The notes under the pieces are model-generated. The model saw only the letters and a program-made list of their open reading frames with translations. It was not told the DNA's origin and made no database searches. Position numbers and translations under genes: made by a program. DNA of 64,000 bases from Chanos chanos. Lineage: Eukaryota > Chordata > Actinopteri > Gonorynchiformes > Chanidae. The stretch lies in contig NC_044507.1 in NCBI RefSeq assembly GCF_902362185.1, forward strand, positions 13,588,544 to 13,652,543, in the 5' to 3' direction. Within the stretch, counting starts at the first letter, position 1. Each line of letters begins with the position of its first letter. Of this stretch, positions 24,101 to 38,013 are shown in pieces.

Positions 24101-27100
24101 ATCGACAAAACATCCGAATTTGAGTGATGGAAAGTCTGTACATTAAAGGATCACACCGCCTTCTATAAAAACAAGCTTTTTTACTGTACTGTTACTGAGA
24201 GCCATCTCCATGTCACCTCATGCTGTCTCTCTTCACGTCACGTAGATCTTTTGCTCACTCTACACACCCATAAAGCCCGTAAAGGAAATTTCAGCAGTGA
24301 TTATGATTACTGAATATGAATTTTAAACAGCACAGGTTTGGACAGAAATCTGGGCTCAATTTGTATGACAAAATCTCATTTGTCAAAACAAGAACAAACA
24401 AAGAGACATAATTGCACAATGGCATGTTCCACAAGGGTTTGTCATTTTCAACATGTCTAGATAGACTCTGAATTATTTCAGTACAGCTCATGATAAATGA
24501 GTGGAAAAAAAGTAAACTTTATTTAACTTGGGATGAAACCTTGGTTGAGATCACAACAGCCGCCTTACAGACTTCAAAACAGCCAAAAGATAACTGGCAT
24601 GTTTATCTGAGTGTCTCTATGTATGTTTTTTTTTCCCTCTAGGTTGCAGGTTACTAGTCACTTATGTTGTGGTAGTTGTTACTATGTACAGTAAAAATGG
24701 TATGAAATATATTTAGTGGGGAGTTAAATATGTGTGACAAACAGTTAGAGTGATTTATGAAACAGCCATAAGATCATTATGGCATTTCAATCTAAAGAAA
24801 AACTCAAAGCCACAAGTGTTGTCATCAATATGTTGACAGCTTGTCAATTGGTTGACCTTTAACCTTTGACACTGCCAGGCCTCCTCCAATTGGATTGCAC
24901 GTGAAATATGGAATGAATATTTTATGGAGCAACATAGATCTTTCTGTATGAAAATAAATGTATGCATGGAGTACGACCAGTGTGTCAGTCCAAATTAATT
25001 TTTGATATCTTAGGCCTTTTTACTTAAGGTTGAATTACTCATTTTATATTCGACTGGCCATTGAATATGAAACCTTGCAGTTTAGAGATTCTGTAGTTGA
25101 TATCCTTTTTGTTCTGCTCACAGATCAGTTTGGTTTTATTGTGTTCAATGCTCAAGGTTGTGGGGGTGGGCTTTCCCATGAAAGGGAAACCCCATAAAAC
25201 CCCCCTTAAACCCTCATAAAAGTATGATTCTTTTCCATAAAAATAGTGGGCATTTTGTGGATTAAAGCCGTCTACAATGTAATTGTTAAATAGGTAAGAC
25301 GCAATACAAAAATGTGAAGGAAAAAAAAAACCCTATCATCTCTATTCACTGAATCTCCTCAGGGGTCATATTCAATGATAAAAAAAAAAGTATTTGAAAC
25401 ACATTGATCATGTATGACAGACTATTGATTAAAAAACATTAATTCTTCTTCTCAGCATGAACCAGAGACTCACTGATGATTACTTACATTTTTGGAATTA
25501 AAAACGATCTGTCCCGCCCTTGCATCTGGTATGAGCGCATATTTTTAAACTGATGAAATATTAATCATAGTTATCATAGTACCCAAGTAGTCATTGTAGC
25601 ATTTCATTTCAGAAACTTAAAAAGAGCTTAGTGAACTGAGCTTGTGCATCTGAAGTATTGTTCGTAGGTAGGATTTGGGTACTTGGAGGATGTGGAAGAA
25701 TTAGTGTGGGGTTACAAAACAGCAGTGGGGTCCAGATAAAGTATCAGAGTTCAGAATGTGGGATATGAATTACACGACGTACTTTTGAACACAGTTCTCC
25801 AAACACTTATAATTGCATCCCGTATAATATTTCTAAGCTATTGGATGTTAGCGGAAAAAAAGGATTGAGTCGTCTAACAGAGCGGGCCATGGTTTTCAGG
25901 GGGGTCTGGGTGCACATCATTTTAAAAGTGTTTTTTTGGTTTGCTATTGGGTTGCTCTTGGGGTGGAATGTTCTAGATCATTTGATGAAAATGAAAGTGA
26001 TTTAAGAGATAATAATTTGCATCGTGGATCATTTAAAAAAACATCAAGGGATTTTAGACATTAGATGTCACTCTGTACGATGACAAAAGTCTCTCAGGAA
26101 AAGTTAGCTCATAGCATGAAATAAGTGACACAGGGAGAGTGGCCAATGTAAAATATTTTGGATTCTTGGTTGTCATGCATGGCCGCTCTGCCACCCCACA
26201 AAGAATAATGTTAGGTTGGAAAATGTTCTGAAAAAATTGTGGCACCAGAGGCCAATTGCTTTGTCACATAAAAGCAAATATTTCATCTTCAATTGTCCAT
26301 ATCATAAGTACCAGGCAGTGTATAATATAACAGTTTTCTTTCTCTCTGCAAAATTATAAATGTCAAACACATTTTTACATTTCAAATACCTCTATTTTTT
26401 TTTAATGCAAATAGTTTTCAATGATAGTCTGGTTTTACCTGGTCTATTTATGTCATTGTTTCATCAGACAAAAGCGAGTATTGCATAGTTATTTTTCTGC
26501 AAGTCAGCTTGGCACGATGTAGCAGTTGAAACACTTATCTATTAATCGATTGCACCGAAATCATCAGCTACCTCTGTTCGGGCATTTCCGGTGATGTCTG
26601 CATGATGAATGATGAAGCTTAGTGCTTTAGAGCACTGGCTCACCCTGAACATTTTGTGTGTGCTTAGCACGAACACATCTGATACCGCTAATCGTCAATC
26701 CCCTGATTAGTTCAATCAGATATGATAATGAAGGGCTGCAGCAAAGATATGCAGGACACGAGGGTCCCGTGTAAAAGACTGGGAACCAGTGCTTTAGAGA
26801 CCCCACAAATTCTGCTTACATTGTTATAAGGAGAATGAGAGTATGGGATTTTTGGCTCCCTCACGACAGAGGGAACTCTCTCAGGCTCCATAGGTTATGG
26901 GGTCATTTTCGCACTGGAAGTGGAATGTTGTTTTCTGTTCAATCAATGCTCAAACCAGTCATAGTCATCCATCCTTAAGGCCATGTTCTAGCCCATACTG
27001 TATGCGTCTGTCTGTCCATGGACCAGTGGCGCCATGTCTGCGCTGGCTGTCCAACTCATCAACTGTCCCCTGAAGACAGAGCCTGAGAGACATGTTGCCA

Positions 27101-28090
27101 ACATGTTGAGCCACAAAACAGAACTGAACAAAGAACTGTTCAGTTCTGTTGCTTCGTAGCATTTTTCCATCAAACCATTTGGGTCTGGAATATTCTCGCT
27201 CTTCTTGGTACTCTTTCCAGGTGAAACCCCATTGAGAAAGTGAATGAAGAGAAATGAACGTATTGACGGACTGAAAATGATAACTTGAACCTTGGGGCAG
27301 GTCGAAACATGTCAAAAAGAGTTATTTCATTATGCCTCTGAGATATAACCTTCTAGAACCTGGGAGCTCAGAGAAGTGTTCTGGTAATTTTTTATGACCA
27401 GGGAGTCGTGTAAAATATCTTTTATTTGTGCTTGTGTTTTCAGCTCTAGACTTTTTTTGGTTTGTGAATGAAGATTTTTCCTATTCAGGCAAGGCCTGTG
27501 TGGTCATAAACACTAACAGGTAATTGATTATCGATCTGAGAAACTTTAGTCTTATTCTGTCGGTCTCATTGTTCTGAGTCAATTCACAAGCAATTAAGTT
27601 TGTTTAAGCAGGTGTCCTTCAGAAAAATTTAATGTTATTGATGCAAGACAGAAGCTTTCTTAATGTATCGGTCAAATATTTTCTGGATTTTTTTTTTTAA
27701 GTAAGGGCTCTTCCATTTCTTCCCTATTCTCTGTAGTTGAGCACTTAGGGCCACAGATGAGCAATGATGTCTTTGGAGAGAGCTTTATAGACTATAATGA
27801 TAGATACAGTTACTTTGTCTGTGCCCCGAAAGTTGACTTTCATTGACTCAGTGGTATTCTTGGTAACATTAAAAACTATCTCAAGAGCTCTCGAGAGCTC
27901 TTTTTGCTAATTACAGGAGGGTTGCTGGTCTCTTGCAAGTATAGTATTTTATGTGTCATCACTTCTGCTCAAAAGTTTAAGAGCTCATTTGGGTGGTGCA
28001 TGCATGCAAAGTACTTGATGATAGGTCTATTTTCTGAAACTTTTAGTGGGCCTCTTCAGTTGAAAAAACATCAGCACATTGACAGAAAAA

Positions 28091-28134
<44 letters not shown>

Positions 28135-31100
28135 CAATGAATTGTCCTTGTTCAGCCAACAAGGTGTTTTTAATAAAGGAAACACAAAATAGTTCACAAA
28201 TAGGTCCTATCTGCCAGTGTGTTTTGTGAAAGAGAACAGACCAAATTTAAATATATGTCGTAAGTTGTTCAGTGGTTGTGGCTTTGGTTCCCACAGTAAG
28301 ATAGGTCTGCCTTTCTCCTTTGGGCTCTGATTAACACTCTCTGTGCTGGTAATAGTTGTTTTCTTCACACTGTTTTTTCCCCTTCTTCTGCTTACGTTTT
28401 ACAAGCTTATTTTCAGTTGCCCTTTTATTGGATCCCACAAATGTTTTTTGGAAACTCTCTTGTTTCTCTTGTAGGACCTTCTAGTTGCCCATTTGGCTTG
28501 TTAGATTTCTGATGAAAGTTGGGTGGAGATTTTTAGATGGGAGTGATTTAGCCGCTCCATGTGACAAAATGTTAAGAGTGAGGGAAAATGACTGGTATGA
28601 AAGCTTTGTTGCTCATGTATGTAATCAGAAGCAAATAGCTCTGAACTACAGGGGTGGAGACACACATTCTCTAACAGCAGGAAACTGTCTGGCTGTATGC
28701 TAACAGTTACCAAATTTCCAGTCATGTCTCAAATGAGAAGTAAGAATCCAGTTGTCCAGGTTCCATGTCTTCCCTATTATACTTCACACCTCTGCTGAAA
28801 TTGAAATTCCTTAACGTTTCCAAGATTGTGGTCATAAAGAAACTTAAATAAATAAATAAATAAATGGATGAATCACACACAGGGCCAAAACAGGAGACGG
28901 TTGTAACTATCATTTCAGTCTGACTGATTGTCTGAGTTGTCTTGACTGAACAGGCAATAAGCCTGTCCTACAACCCCACGGTTCAGGACTAACGGCACGA
29001 TATCTGCAAATTCAAACCCTTGCTTCGTTCTTCATTGGACATGGTGGATTAAATAATTTCAAATATACTCATTCATCTACAGCCCAGTTCTTCTGTTTCT
29101 TGTCTAAACCCTTAAATATGAACACTTAGATACATCTCAGTGTGAAAAAGACCTTGGATTACTCTGAAGTCCGATATTCCTTTTTCTGATGTATTCTCAG
29201 TGTAAACAGAAGATGGTCATGCTGATTACAGACAGGGACTCCAGAGGGTGTTGATGGCAATATCACAATATCACATTAACTATTCATGGATTGAACAGCG
29301 CAGCTTAAGGCTGTTTAGAGAGGTGACAGACAATACTTATCTTAGATATTCTCAGAGCCACAGAGGAGGAAAGTGCAGAGACAGGACTCATAACCCTCCC
29401 TCCTGTCCTAACAGCATCATAACTGAAGGAGAAGAGATTCCAGCAGGCTCAAGGAAGTAACCATTGCACTGTAAGCCAAAGATTGTATTGATTTCATTGA
29501 ATCTGAACAATCTAATGGGTTCTTAGGTAAACTTCCATCGGTCTCTCTGGTACCTCACTGTCCTTACCTTTACTTCATTCTCCAAGCTCCTCTGTCGACA
29601 GTCCCAATCCCAGCATGGCTGAGACAGACACATTGATCTGGAGTAATTAGGCTCCTGGAGAAGAGTAACAGTGCCATATGATACCATGTGGAAACCATAC
29701 AGTGAAACCGCATCAATCCAAAAACATCAGAACTGATTTAATTCTTTAATTGTCATTATTTTCAGTATAAACATGTGGGTTTTTTTTCTCAGTGAGTTGT
29801 AGGTTGTATCTTGGTTTAAAATATTTGCATATAAATGGAAAATTTGTGTGGAATTCAGATGCCACTGCAAGCAAGCTTAGTGCTTCATGGAGGCAGATGA
29901 TAAAACCATTTAAGTTGGGGTTTTTTTCCCATGTTTTAAATTAAATTAGCTCTTTTAAATACACCAAAAGGTTTACTTTTAATTTTAAGCTGGTTTAGGT
30001 CAATATTGGTTTAAGATTAGTTATATATCAGAGGCCATGCACAGACTAATGAAGAGTTGAGTTAGCATATATTTATTGACCAACTTTTCCAAAACACAGT
30101 TAAAGAATGTCAAAGTCCACGTGATTTTTTATGTATGATGGAAAAACAAGGAACGTCTTTGTGTGGTCTGGTCTAAAGTCAACATTTATTTAAGCTAAGC
30201 GTGTGCATATCTTTATGCATGGCTCTGATGTGATACGCATGCAAAAGTAACCTCTGTCCACGGTAACCACTGATGGCTCAGAGATGGGATTCTTATGCTA
30301 TGCTGTCATCTAGCTCATTCTTAAAGACATGTCAAAACAGAGTATAAAGCTAAGAATTATCACATGAGGATGGGGTTTCCAGCTGGGTAATCAGATCATG
30401 AGTCAGTTTCAATGTTACGTGCATTTTGTTTGTTTTAGTTTTTTTCTTTTTTTCTACAGAAAAAACTATATCCATGTTAAAATAATGCTTTCCCACTTCA
30501 TTCATAAGTAAATTTGATATAGTTTATGTAGTGCACATGTTCATGACATTTAATGAACGGAAAAATGAACCACAATGTTTTGTTCACTAGGGTCCTGCAG
30601 AGCAACCAAAATGCAAGGACTGTAATACAACAAACCAGGACTGAGAATATAAATTTACTTTACATTTAGTCGCTTTCTCCTTGAGGAGTTGCTTTTATCT
30701 CCTGTAATAAATTGCAATGGTAACAGATAGCAGTTTCTTTTTCACTAGTATGGCATTACCCCTCAAAATGAACTTTAATTGTGCAATCTTTGATCCAGTG
30801 TTATGACAAGCATCTCAGAAGATTGTATTGTCACTAAGATCTGTTTCCTCTGGTTTGATCTATGGGGACCTGGTGGAGGCAGCACATCCTCCTGACATGC
30901 AGGAAGGGGTTTTTTAGAAAGATGGGGTGGGAATGAGGGAGTCTTAAGGAAATTACTGTTAAGTGGTTCCTGTGGCTTTGTGGCTTGTGCTGATCAGATC
31001 CGTATTGAATGGCATCCTGTTTCAGATGACTTTCAGACAGACTCTTTAATCCCACCTCTTTAGAGTGGAAGCTGGTTTTGCATGCACCAGCTAGCAATGA

Positions 31101-32057
31101 CGGTTTCCACCATTTGATTTACATCACATGTCAGCATACAAAAGCTTTAGTGGTTTGGCATTGGAATGATTATCATGAATATATTCTTTTATTGTAATCA
31201 TTTGGCAAGAATATTTGTTATTATTAGTCTACAGTCTATTTACATAAATGAGAAGGTATTTATGTGCATACAGAAGCCATGCTACATCTTTCTGTTATAT
31301 ACGTGTGACAAGCCTCCGGTTCAATCAGTTCAGGAAAGGGACTAAAATTTGTTAATTATATATATCAGTCTTTTTTCAAACTCAAGCACAGTGGATAAAT
31401 TTCAACTCCAAATTGTTCTAATTCTGTCTGTTTTCCAGACACTTGATGCCTCGGACAATTGATGGGCAGATCACAATGGAAAAGACGCCTAGTTACTTTG
31501 TGACCAAGGAAGCCCCTTCTCGCCTCTGTGCCCTGAACTGCCAGACCAAGCTCATTGTGGTTGTGCGGGACCCAGTGACCAGGGCTGTGTCTGACTACAC
31601 CCAGACTCTGTCAAAGAGCCCCGGTCTACCTTCCTTTGAGACCTTGGTCTACAAGAATGCCACTTCGAGAACCATTGACGTGTCCTGGAGCGCCGTGCGC
31701 ATTGGAATGTATGCTAAGCACCTGGAAAACTGGCTCCAGCATTTCCCGCTGTCCAGCTTCCTGTTTGTGAGTGGAGAGAGGCTGGTCAGTGACCCGGCGG
31801 GAGAGATGGGCCGAGTACAGGACTTTCTTGGTCTGAAGCGCATCGTTAGCGACAAGCATTTTTACTTCAATCAGACCAAAGGCTTTCCCTGCCTGAAAAA
31901 GCCAGAGGGCAGCAGCCGGCCTCGTTGCCTGGGCAAATCTAAAGGCAGGACTCATCCTCATATCCCTGCAGAGGTGCTACAGAATCTCAGGGAATTCTAT
32001 AGACCATTCAACCTCAGGTTCTACCACATGAGTGGGCAGGACTTTGGCTGGGACTGA
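19794..32057 (+). CDS. hs3st6: Heparan sulfate glucosamine 3-O-sulfotransferase 6
   Basis: Two coding exons, 19794-20281 and 31439-32057 (GT-AG, split Arg codon), give 368 residues. This is a Golgi type II membrane enzyme that transfers sulfate from PAPS to the 3-OH of glucosamine in heparan sulfate. A short cytosolic tail is followed by a transmembrane anchor (about 19-39), a stem, and the sulfotransferase domain. The PAPS 5'-phosphosulfate loop is GVKKGGTR (122-129), the catalytic base is Glu147 in GAEPHFF, and the 3'-phosphate site is in [14 protein letters not shown] (203-216; R206, S214). The conserved disulfide pair is C314/C326, and NATS and NQT are glycosylation sequons. ATG 19794 was chosen because the frame has no ATG further upstream near it, only GTG. 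Sequence alone also resembles HS3ST3/4; the position beside msrb1 matches human HS3ST6-MSRB1. Confidence 0.93.
21159..21238. repeat. (GA)n and T20 tract
   Basis: A GA array (21159-21192), then T20 at 21219-21238, in the hs3st6 intron. Confidence 0.95.
26633..26791. mobile_element. Short non-autonomous hAT element with intact 8-bp target duplication
   Basis: A 159-bp element in the hs3st6 intron. The left end is CACTGGCTCACC, and the right end reads CACTGGTTCCC on the reverse strand. It is flanked on both sides by exactly CTTTAGAG (26625-26632 and 26792-26799), the 8-bp duplication typical of hAT transposons. There is no ORF. The interior (GATTAGTTCAATCAGATATG region) resembles abundant fish hAT-like repeats as I recall them. 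Confidence 0.82.
28086..28133. repeat. (AAAG)n microsatellite
   Basis: About twelve uninterrupted AAAG tetramers in the hs3st6 intron. Confidence 0.97.
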
Positions 32058-32517
32058 AACCTCAGACCTGAATCAATGTGATGTAAAAGAAGCTACAGGA
32101 TCAGGTTTAGGAGATAGCACGTTGATCCTCATTAACGTGGAATGTTTGACCAAATGGATAAATCTGCCTGACTATGCATTTTTAGAAGCAGCAATGGTCA
32201 ACTGATTAGCCTAAGTGCTAACTCAGAACTATGCCTGAGATTAATGGCCGACGGTAGGAATCTTCAGTGTAATGTAAATCTCAGCAAAAACACTCACTTG
32301 TAGGTACTTGTATCAGTAAGTACAGACATTAAACAGTTGTGACTTTCTGCTATTCATTTTGATTTCGGGGAAGGATTAAATGCCATTGGATATGTATAGT
32401 ACATTAAAGATGTGTGTTTTGTAGTCACGATAAGCTAGCATTGCATGACTTTGTGTTGAACCAGTTGCTTTTGAGCTGCTGCTTTGGTGTTCAAAAAATC
32501 TGTACTGACTTTTACTG

Positions 32518-32523
32518 AATAAA
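32518..32523 (+). terminator. hs3st6: Polyadenylation signal of hs3st6
   Basis: AATAAA lies 461 bases after the hs3st6 stop, with a second AATAAA at 32688-32693. Either could define the 3' end. Judged by motif and position only. Confidence 0.55.
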
Positions 32524-33309
32524 TGCTTACTTCTCTCTGTACATGGACTTTTTATGCAAGTAAACTGTACAGGATTTTGCAATCTATTAGCTGTATAATT
32601 TCCCTTTAATATATTACACTGACACTTGTAACAATACTGTATGGTGAAACCATAATCCCATTCCCCCTTGAATGAACCACTATGATAAATAAATGCAAAG
32701 TGGGATTCTGTGTTCAGAGCTAAAAAATGGTGCACTATATGCAAATCTTTTATTATGTTCATATGATTTTGCCTAAGAAAAACTTACGAGAGGCTTATGA
32801 TCACTTTCAATCTTGAAATAGTCTTTTATTTCAGATGTAAAATTGTTTTTATGTTTTTTTTTTTCACAAAGTGAAACATATTGCTCTGTTTTTTTATTAT
32901 GAAAGAAAGATGCATACAGTGCATATCGAAATTATATGTGGATCACGGGGCATTTACAATTGTGTGTGAGTCAAATGAGTTTAAATCTTCATTAAAGTTG
33001 ATCTGTCTCATATGTGTGGATTGTTTTTTTCTTCTTCTTCATTGCATTGTTCTGCATTGTGTTTATGAAACTGCACCAGTTTAATTACTTGGAAAACATG
33101 AAAAAAAAAAAAAGAAAAGAAAGAAAGAAAACTTCCACCAGCATTATCTACCTTCCCAGATTAACATGCTGTTAATCAGTTGTAACAATCTTTAAGAATT
33201 GAGAATGCATATAAGTTCTGAGCAGACATCATACAGAGGGACAAAGGAGGCCATTTCCAAGCACAGAGGCAGCGAACCTCCAGTAGTCCTGAATGAGGAC
33301 AGCATATTT

Positions 33310-33338
33310 CTTCTCTCTCTCTCCCTCCCTCTCTCTCC

Positions 33339-33394
<56 letters not shown>
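33310..33394. repeat. (CT)n microsatellite
   Basis: A CT array that is nearly pure over its last 45 bases, downstream of hs3st6. Confidence 0.97.
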
Positions 33395-33396
<2 letters not shown>

Positions 33397-36300
33397 ACTT
33401 CCTGAACCCATATGTGTAGTCTGAGGTTGATGTGCTGAAGCCTTTAATTATGAAACATGTCAGCTAGCTTAAAACATGCCACTTCTTTCACTACAGAGTA
33501 GGCACCACATTCTTTCTTTTACTGCTGTCTATATTGGGATGAAACACTGCTGACATTTATGTGGAATCTGTAAAAGCAACTCTGTTGTTTTCAAACAAAT
33601 ATGTTTGGAGATGCTGCACAATAAAATTGACAGATCCAAAAGTCTTCTGAGACAAAGCTCATAAGTTGACTGATATGCTTCCTATTTTCAATGGGATTTT
33701 TATAGGATGTGGGCTCTTTGTTGAAAAGCTTTTGGGACTGTATGTGATGTGACGTCAAGTTTTGATTGCTTTGTGTTTTTGATATGTCTCTGATGAATTT
33801 AGCAGTGAAGTATTTATCACCTTGCCTGACCTAACATCATATGGAAGACATGACAAGGGTGCTGTAATCCATATATTAGCAAGAGAAGGATGAACCAATC
33901 AATACTACAGCACTAAAACGTGAATATTGATAGCCTTGATATGAAATGGGAAAGGTGGGTGGGCCCTAAACCTCAAACCTCCCATACATGTGATATTGAC
34001 CACAAAAAACATTAATTATTCAAAACACATCCAGCAATTCACCACATTATCTTGCTGTCTCTGTGACTCTGCTCACCCTCTAAGTAGAAGTAATGCTTTG
34101 GGGTGGTCAGACTGTGAGAACTGCTGGTGGTTTGCATTTACATACATCTACAATGAATGTGCTTTTGATGTTGTTACCCCTTTGGCTAATGACACACAAA
34201 TTAGAGTGGGCACCAAGTCCTTTAATCCACATACCACCCAGAGAAAGATGAATAGGTCCATGTTAGGGAAATGGGCTGTGATCATGGATAGATTTGGAAT
34301 GCGATGGTTGAAGTGAGGGCCTTTTACTAAACTTAAAATTTTCCATGTCTGTGAGGAGCACGCGGATTAAATCACTCTTCTTACTGTCTTAAGAAAGACC
34401 ACATTGCAAGGGATTTTATTCCTCCACTGGCAAAACCTTCTGAACAAGCCTGAAAGTTACTCACCATAAGTGAAAAAGCGAAAGTTTGAGTTACAACTGA
34501 TGGTAAATGTGGTATGCATTTGCATGCAAAGACATTTGTGCGCCTATATCAATGAACAGACTAAAGCTCAGTTAACATTCTGAATAGGACTTGTGTATGA
34601 TAAAATGTTTAATACTTCACATTCTTAGCTCTTCAATGGATGAGCTCTTGGGATCTATCTGTTTACAAGGATTTTTGTTGCATGCCATCAGTTTCTTTTA
34701 CCACTGTGGGAATGCACTCTTTCGAAAAGTTCCAAAGATGTGCTCAATTACAGTTCGGAGATCACCATTGATGAGGGACAGATACATCTTAATTGGTATC
34801 AGAAATGCTTTTAGCTGGGCATGTGGCTGATTAATCAGAAACATGCAGCTGATTCAGAGGAATGACCAAGTCTGAGAGACGTGTTGAAAGAAAGGGGCTT
34901 ATTTGTACCCACCAGACAAAGGCAGGATTTAGGCTCTACAGTGGTTTTCATTTGAAAGGCTGTAAATGGAAGTCTGTAAGAAAGGACTCCATAGTTTCCA
35001 CATCAAGCACAGTTTTCCAGCTCAGGAAAGAACTGGATATACCGACTGCGAAAAACATGTCCAAACAACAGTTGCTCCACATCAGGTAATTGAAGCAATT
35101 TGCCCAAAACTACCAACAAACAGAAATTAACACAGACCATAACAAAGTAAAATAGACCACATTTGGATTCAAGAATGAAAGCACTTATAAACTGATTTTT
35201 TTGATATATATATGAAGTGAATCTTTTGGGGGAGATTTGCAATTTGGCATGGTACTGTCTGCTTGGCTACATCTTTATAGCCAGGAACTCTGTTACATTC
35301 CATAGATTCATCTTTTCAGTCCATATAACATCTCTGCCATTTCCATATAAAAGTGCTAATTGGTTCTCGATATATTCCATGATTTTATTAAACCCTAGCC
35401 ACTATGTTATTAATGCTTTGTGAAGGATTTACTTCGGCACAATGTGATTGCATCCATATGTGATGGAACACCCATTGAAGTCTGAGTTCAATTAGAGGAT
35501 CCAATAAGAAGACAACATAAAGTTTACAGAGAAGAACTTTTTGAAGAGGTTGATAGGGATTATGTTTGTCGAAACCAAAACACAGAGATAAACAGCATCT
35601 GGCTGTTAAAAGCTGAATACATCTGCATTTTAAGATGGCATTACTGGATTGTTAAAAAAATATATATTTTACTGTATGTCACTGTCTTGTGCAAATGATT
35701 TTATCCACAGATTTGGCATTTGAGTTTGATTTTTCGCATATTCATGTTTGGAACTGTTGCAGGCATTACATATGTTATGTCTTTCTTTCTTCATGGATTG
35801 TATAAGAGAAGAATTTGAGAATTGTGATGAGCCAGATCCAGCATTGGCTGACATGCTGCTGAAATCTTTCCCAATAGTCTTAATACTGAAACTTGACAGC
35901 TTTCTACAGGGAGCCAAAATTTTTTGATCAACAACGGCACTCTGACAAAATGTAATATTTTTGAAAGCATTGGATAAATTAGCACCAATGGATTTATGTC
36001 ATTTGGAAGGTGTATAGCTGAACCAATCCTAATATATTTGACATAAAAATCCCACAATAGTTTCTGATTCTTGCACTTCATCAAAAAGAGAAACCATTAG
36101 ATTTCACCTTTCAGTGAGGACAGTGTTCTCAACATCCAACTCTTCAACTGCTACAGGGTAGGCAGACAGTACAGAATGACATAAGTGTCAGTATCATTGT
36201 GACTGCAGAGTTGATTCTTCAGGTAACCCAGATCCTGAGAAAGTTAGAGCCTTATGACACTCATGTGGTCGTGACAGCATTGCCCTCTCAAGCACTGAAC

Positions 36301-36959
36301 TCTAAATGGACCCTAAAGTTTGCTTTGAACTGAGTGTCTCCCTCTGACAGTGGGTAATATCACCTGTCAGAATTGAACAATGGTATGAAACAGTAGCTTA
36401 AGTATAAAATGGCAATACCATCAAGATGTTCACAAGGTATTGAATGACTAGATCACCACTATTTATCTAAGAAAAGTATGAATAAAATGTATCTGTGTGG
36501 AGTGGACACTGATATGAATGATTGTAATGGGGAATGTTCTAAGTCTGTTTTGCAGTCCCTGAAGGACCAGACCTAAAGAGCCATGAGGGCGGCATGCCTG
36601 GGAGGTGTGGGAAGATGAACACATTGAATCAGGTTACATGGGGCAGCCCAGGGACAGCCAAAGACAGGGATGACTGATCTCGAAAACAGAGAGGCCAAAA
36701 TGAGATGTGTAATCGAACCTGGAACAGATGTTAGACACCCCTGAAAAAAAAAAGTGCACAGGAGAGGGTGAGACCAATACAGCCAAGATTTACAGCATGA
36801 AGGCACCATGCTAGGTAAGACCAGTCTACACAAAAGAGAGATGGGTTTAATTTTTTATAACGTAGTCGACTGGTAGAATCCATCACAAAGATAAACTATT
36901 TTTAAGAAGCTGTATTCAAGGTGAACAGCTTAATCTTATACTAACTTCAGTGAAGAGTT

Positions 36960-36960
<1 letters not shown>

Positions 36961-36996
<36 letters not shown>

Positions 36997-36998
36997 TT
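36961..36998. repeat. A14 plus (TA)n
   Basis: A poly-A run leading into TA dinucleotides. An AAGTA(T)TAAGTAATATA duplication follows. Confidence 0.9.
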
Positions 36999-37816
36999 AA
37001 GTAAAGTATTAAGTAATATATATATTATATATTAAGTAAAATGAGGGAAATTTTCTTGGAAATGTCCTGTGTCTCATTTCCAGACCAGCGTATTTGTTTC
37101 CTAATTACTTGTCACCAAGCCTACCGCTGTTGTTGAATTTAACAAAAAGGTCAACATGGAAAATTATTTACTTGGTTTTGGTCACATTTTTGGGTGAAGA
37201 ATGTTTGTTTAGCAATGACAGGGCCAACAAGGGTAGCCTCAGAATTGGATTTTAACACGTTTACTCATCATTAGCCAACAGGCTGAGCCGACGATGAAAT
37301 CCATATGTCACTGTAAATACAAGATGACAATGTGTGCCCATGTGATAAATCTCTAAAGATCCCTAGAGTAAAATTGCGGCATCACACGTGGAGTAGAATT
37401 GTGACGGTCAATAAAGAAAATCTGAGGATTTCAGAGTAAATGCTGCACTGCCCTCATGTGGGAAAAATTATATAACCACCAATAATTTCATTTATTGTTT
37501 GCTCTACCACATGAATATGTCGCATACAAACACATGAAGTACAAATACACCAAACATATCGGCAGCAAGTGAGCAAACTGAATCAGAATTGACCCAGTGA
37601 GCACCATGTTTCTGAGACAGGATATACAGTATGCTGCATAATATAACGATGCTTAGATCCCCCAAACAACATCTGTTATTTCTCTGTGTAGTAATGCTTT
37701 GTGTTGTCATATTTGGTAATTGATGTGACAATTCAGGAGCATTTAGGCACATAATGACTTCACATGTAATAAACTTGTGAGGACCATACACAAAATGATT
37801 AAAGATATATGAAATA

Positions 37817-37822
37817 TTTATT
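37817..37822 (-). terminator. fahd1: Polyadenylation signal of fahd1
   Basis: TTTATT on the plus strand (AATAAA on the minus strand), 191 bases beyond the fahd1 stop codon. It is the nearest canonical signal. Confidence 0.6.
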
Positions 37823-38013
37823 TTAACAAAAATTAAAAATCCATTCAGTTATGAAAGACATAAGAATAGCCTTGCAGAGACCCTCTGGGCCTTTTTTGGT
37901 CTTTGCACACGACAGCTGGATTTCACCAGTTACTAACAGCGGCAATATATATTTGTGATGTGCATACAGGTCAGTCAAACTATATGACATTTTTATGTAA
38001 ATGCAAGAATAGG

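Larger units (their letters stand above)
32058..37816. other. Intergenic, hs3st6 to fahd1
   Basis: The hs3st6 3' UTR is followed by about 5 kb without a recognised gene. Between 33.9 and 36.8 kb several 60-130 codon frames sit close together but match no family I know. This is possibly an old decayed element, but there is no supporting signature. Confidence 0.5.

Noticed and set aside
31626-31961. 111-codon minus-strand ORF
   Set aside because: Antisense shadow of the conserved hs3st6 exon 2.
33990-36833. Decayed transposase (P-element/THAP or other)
   Set aside because: Clustered short frames suggested it, but no THAP cysteines, catalytic motif, terminal repeats or target duplication could be found.
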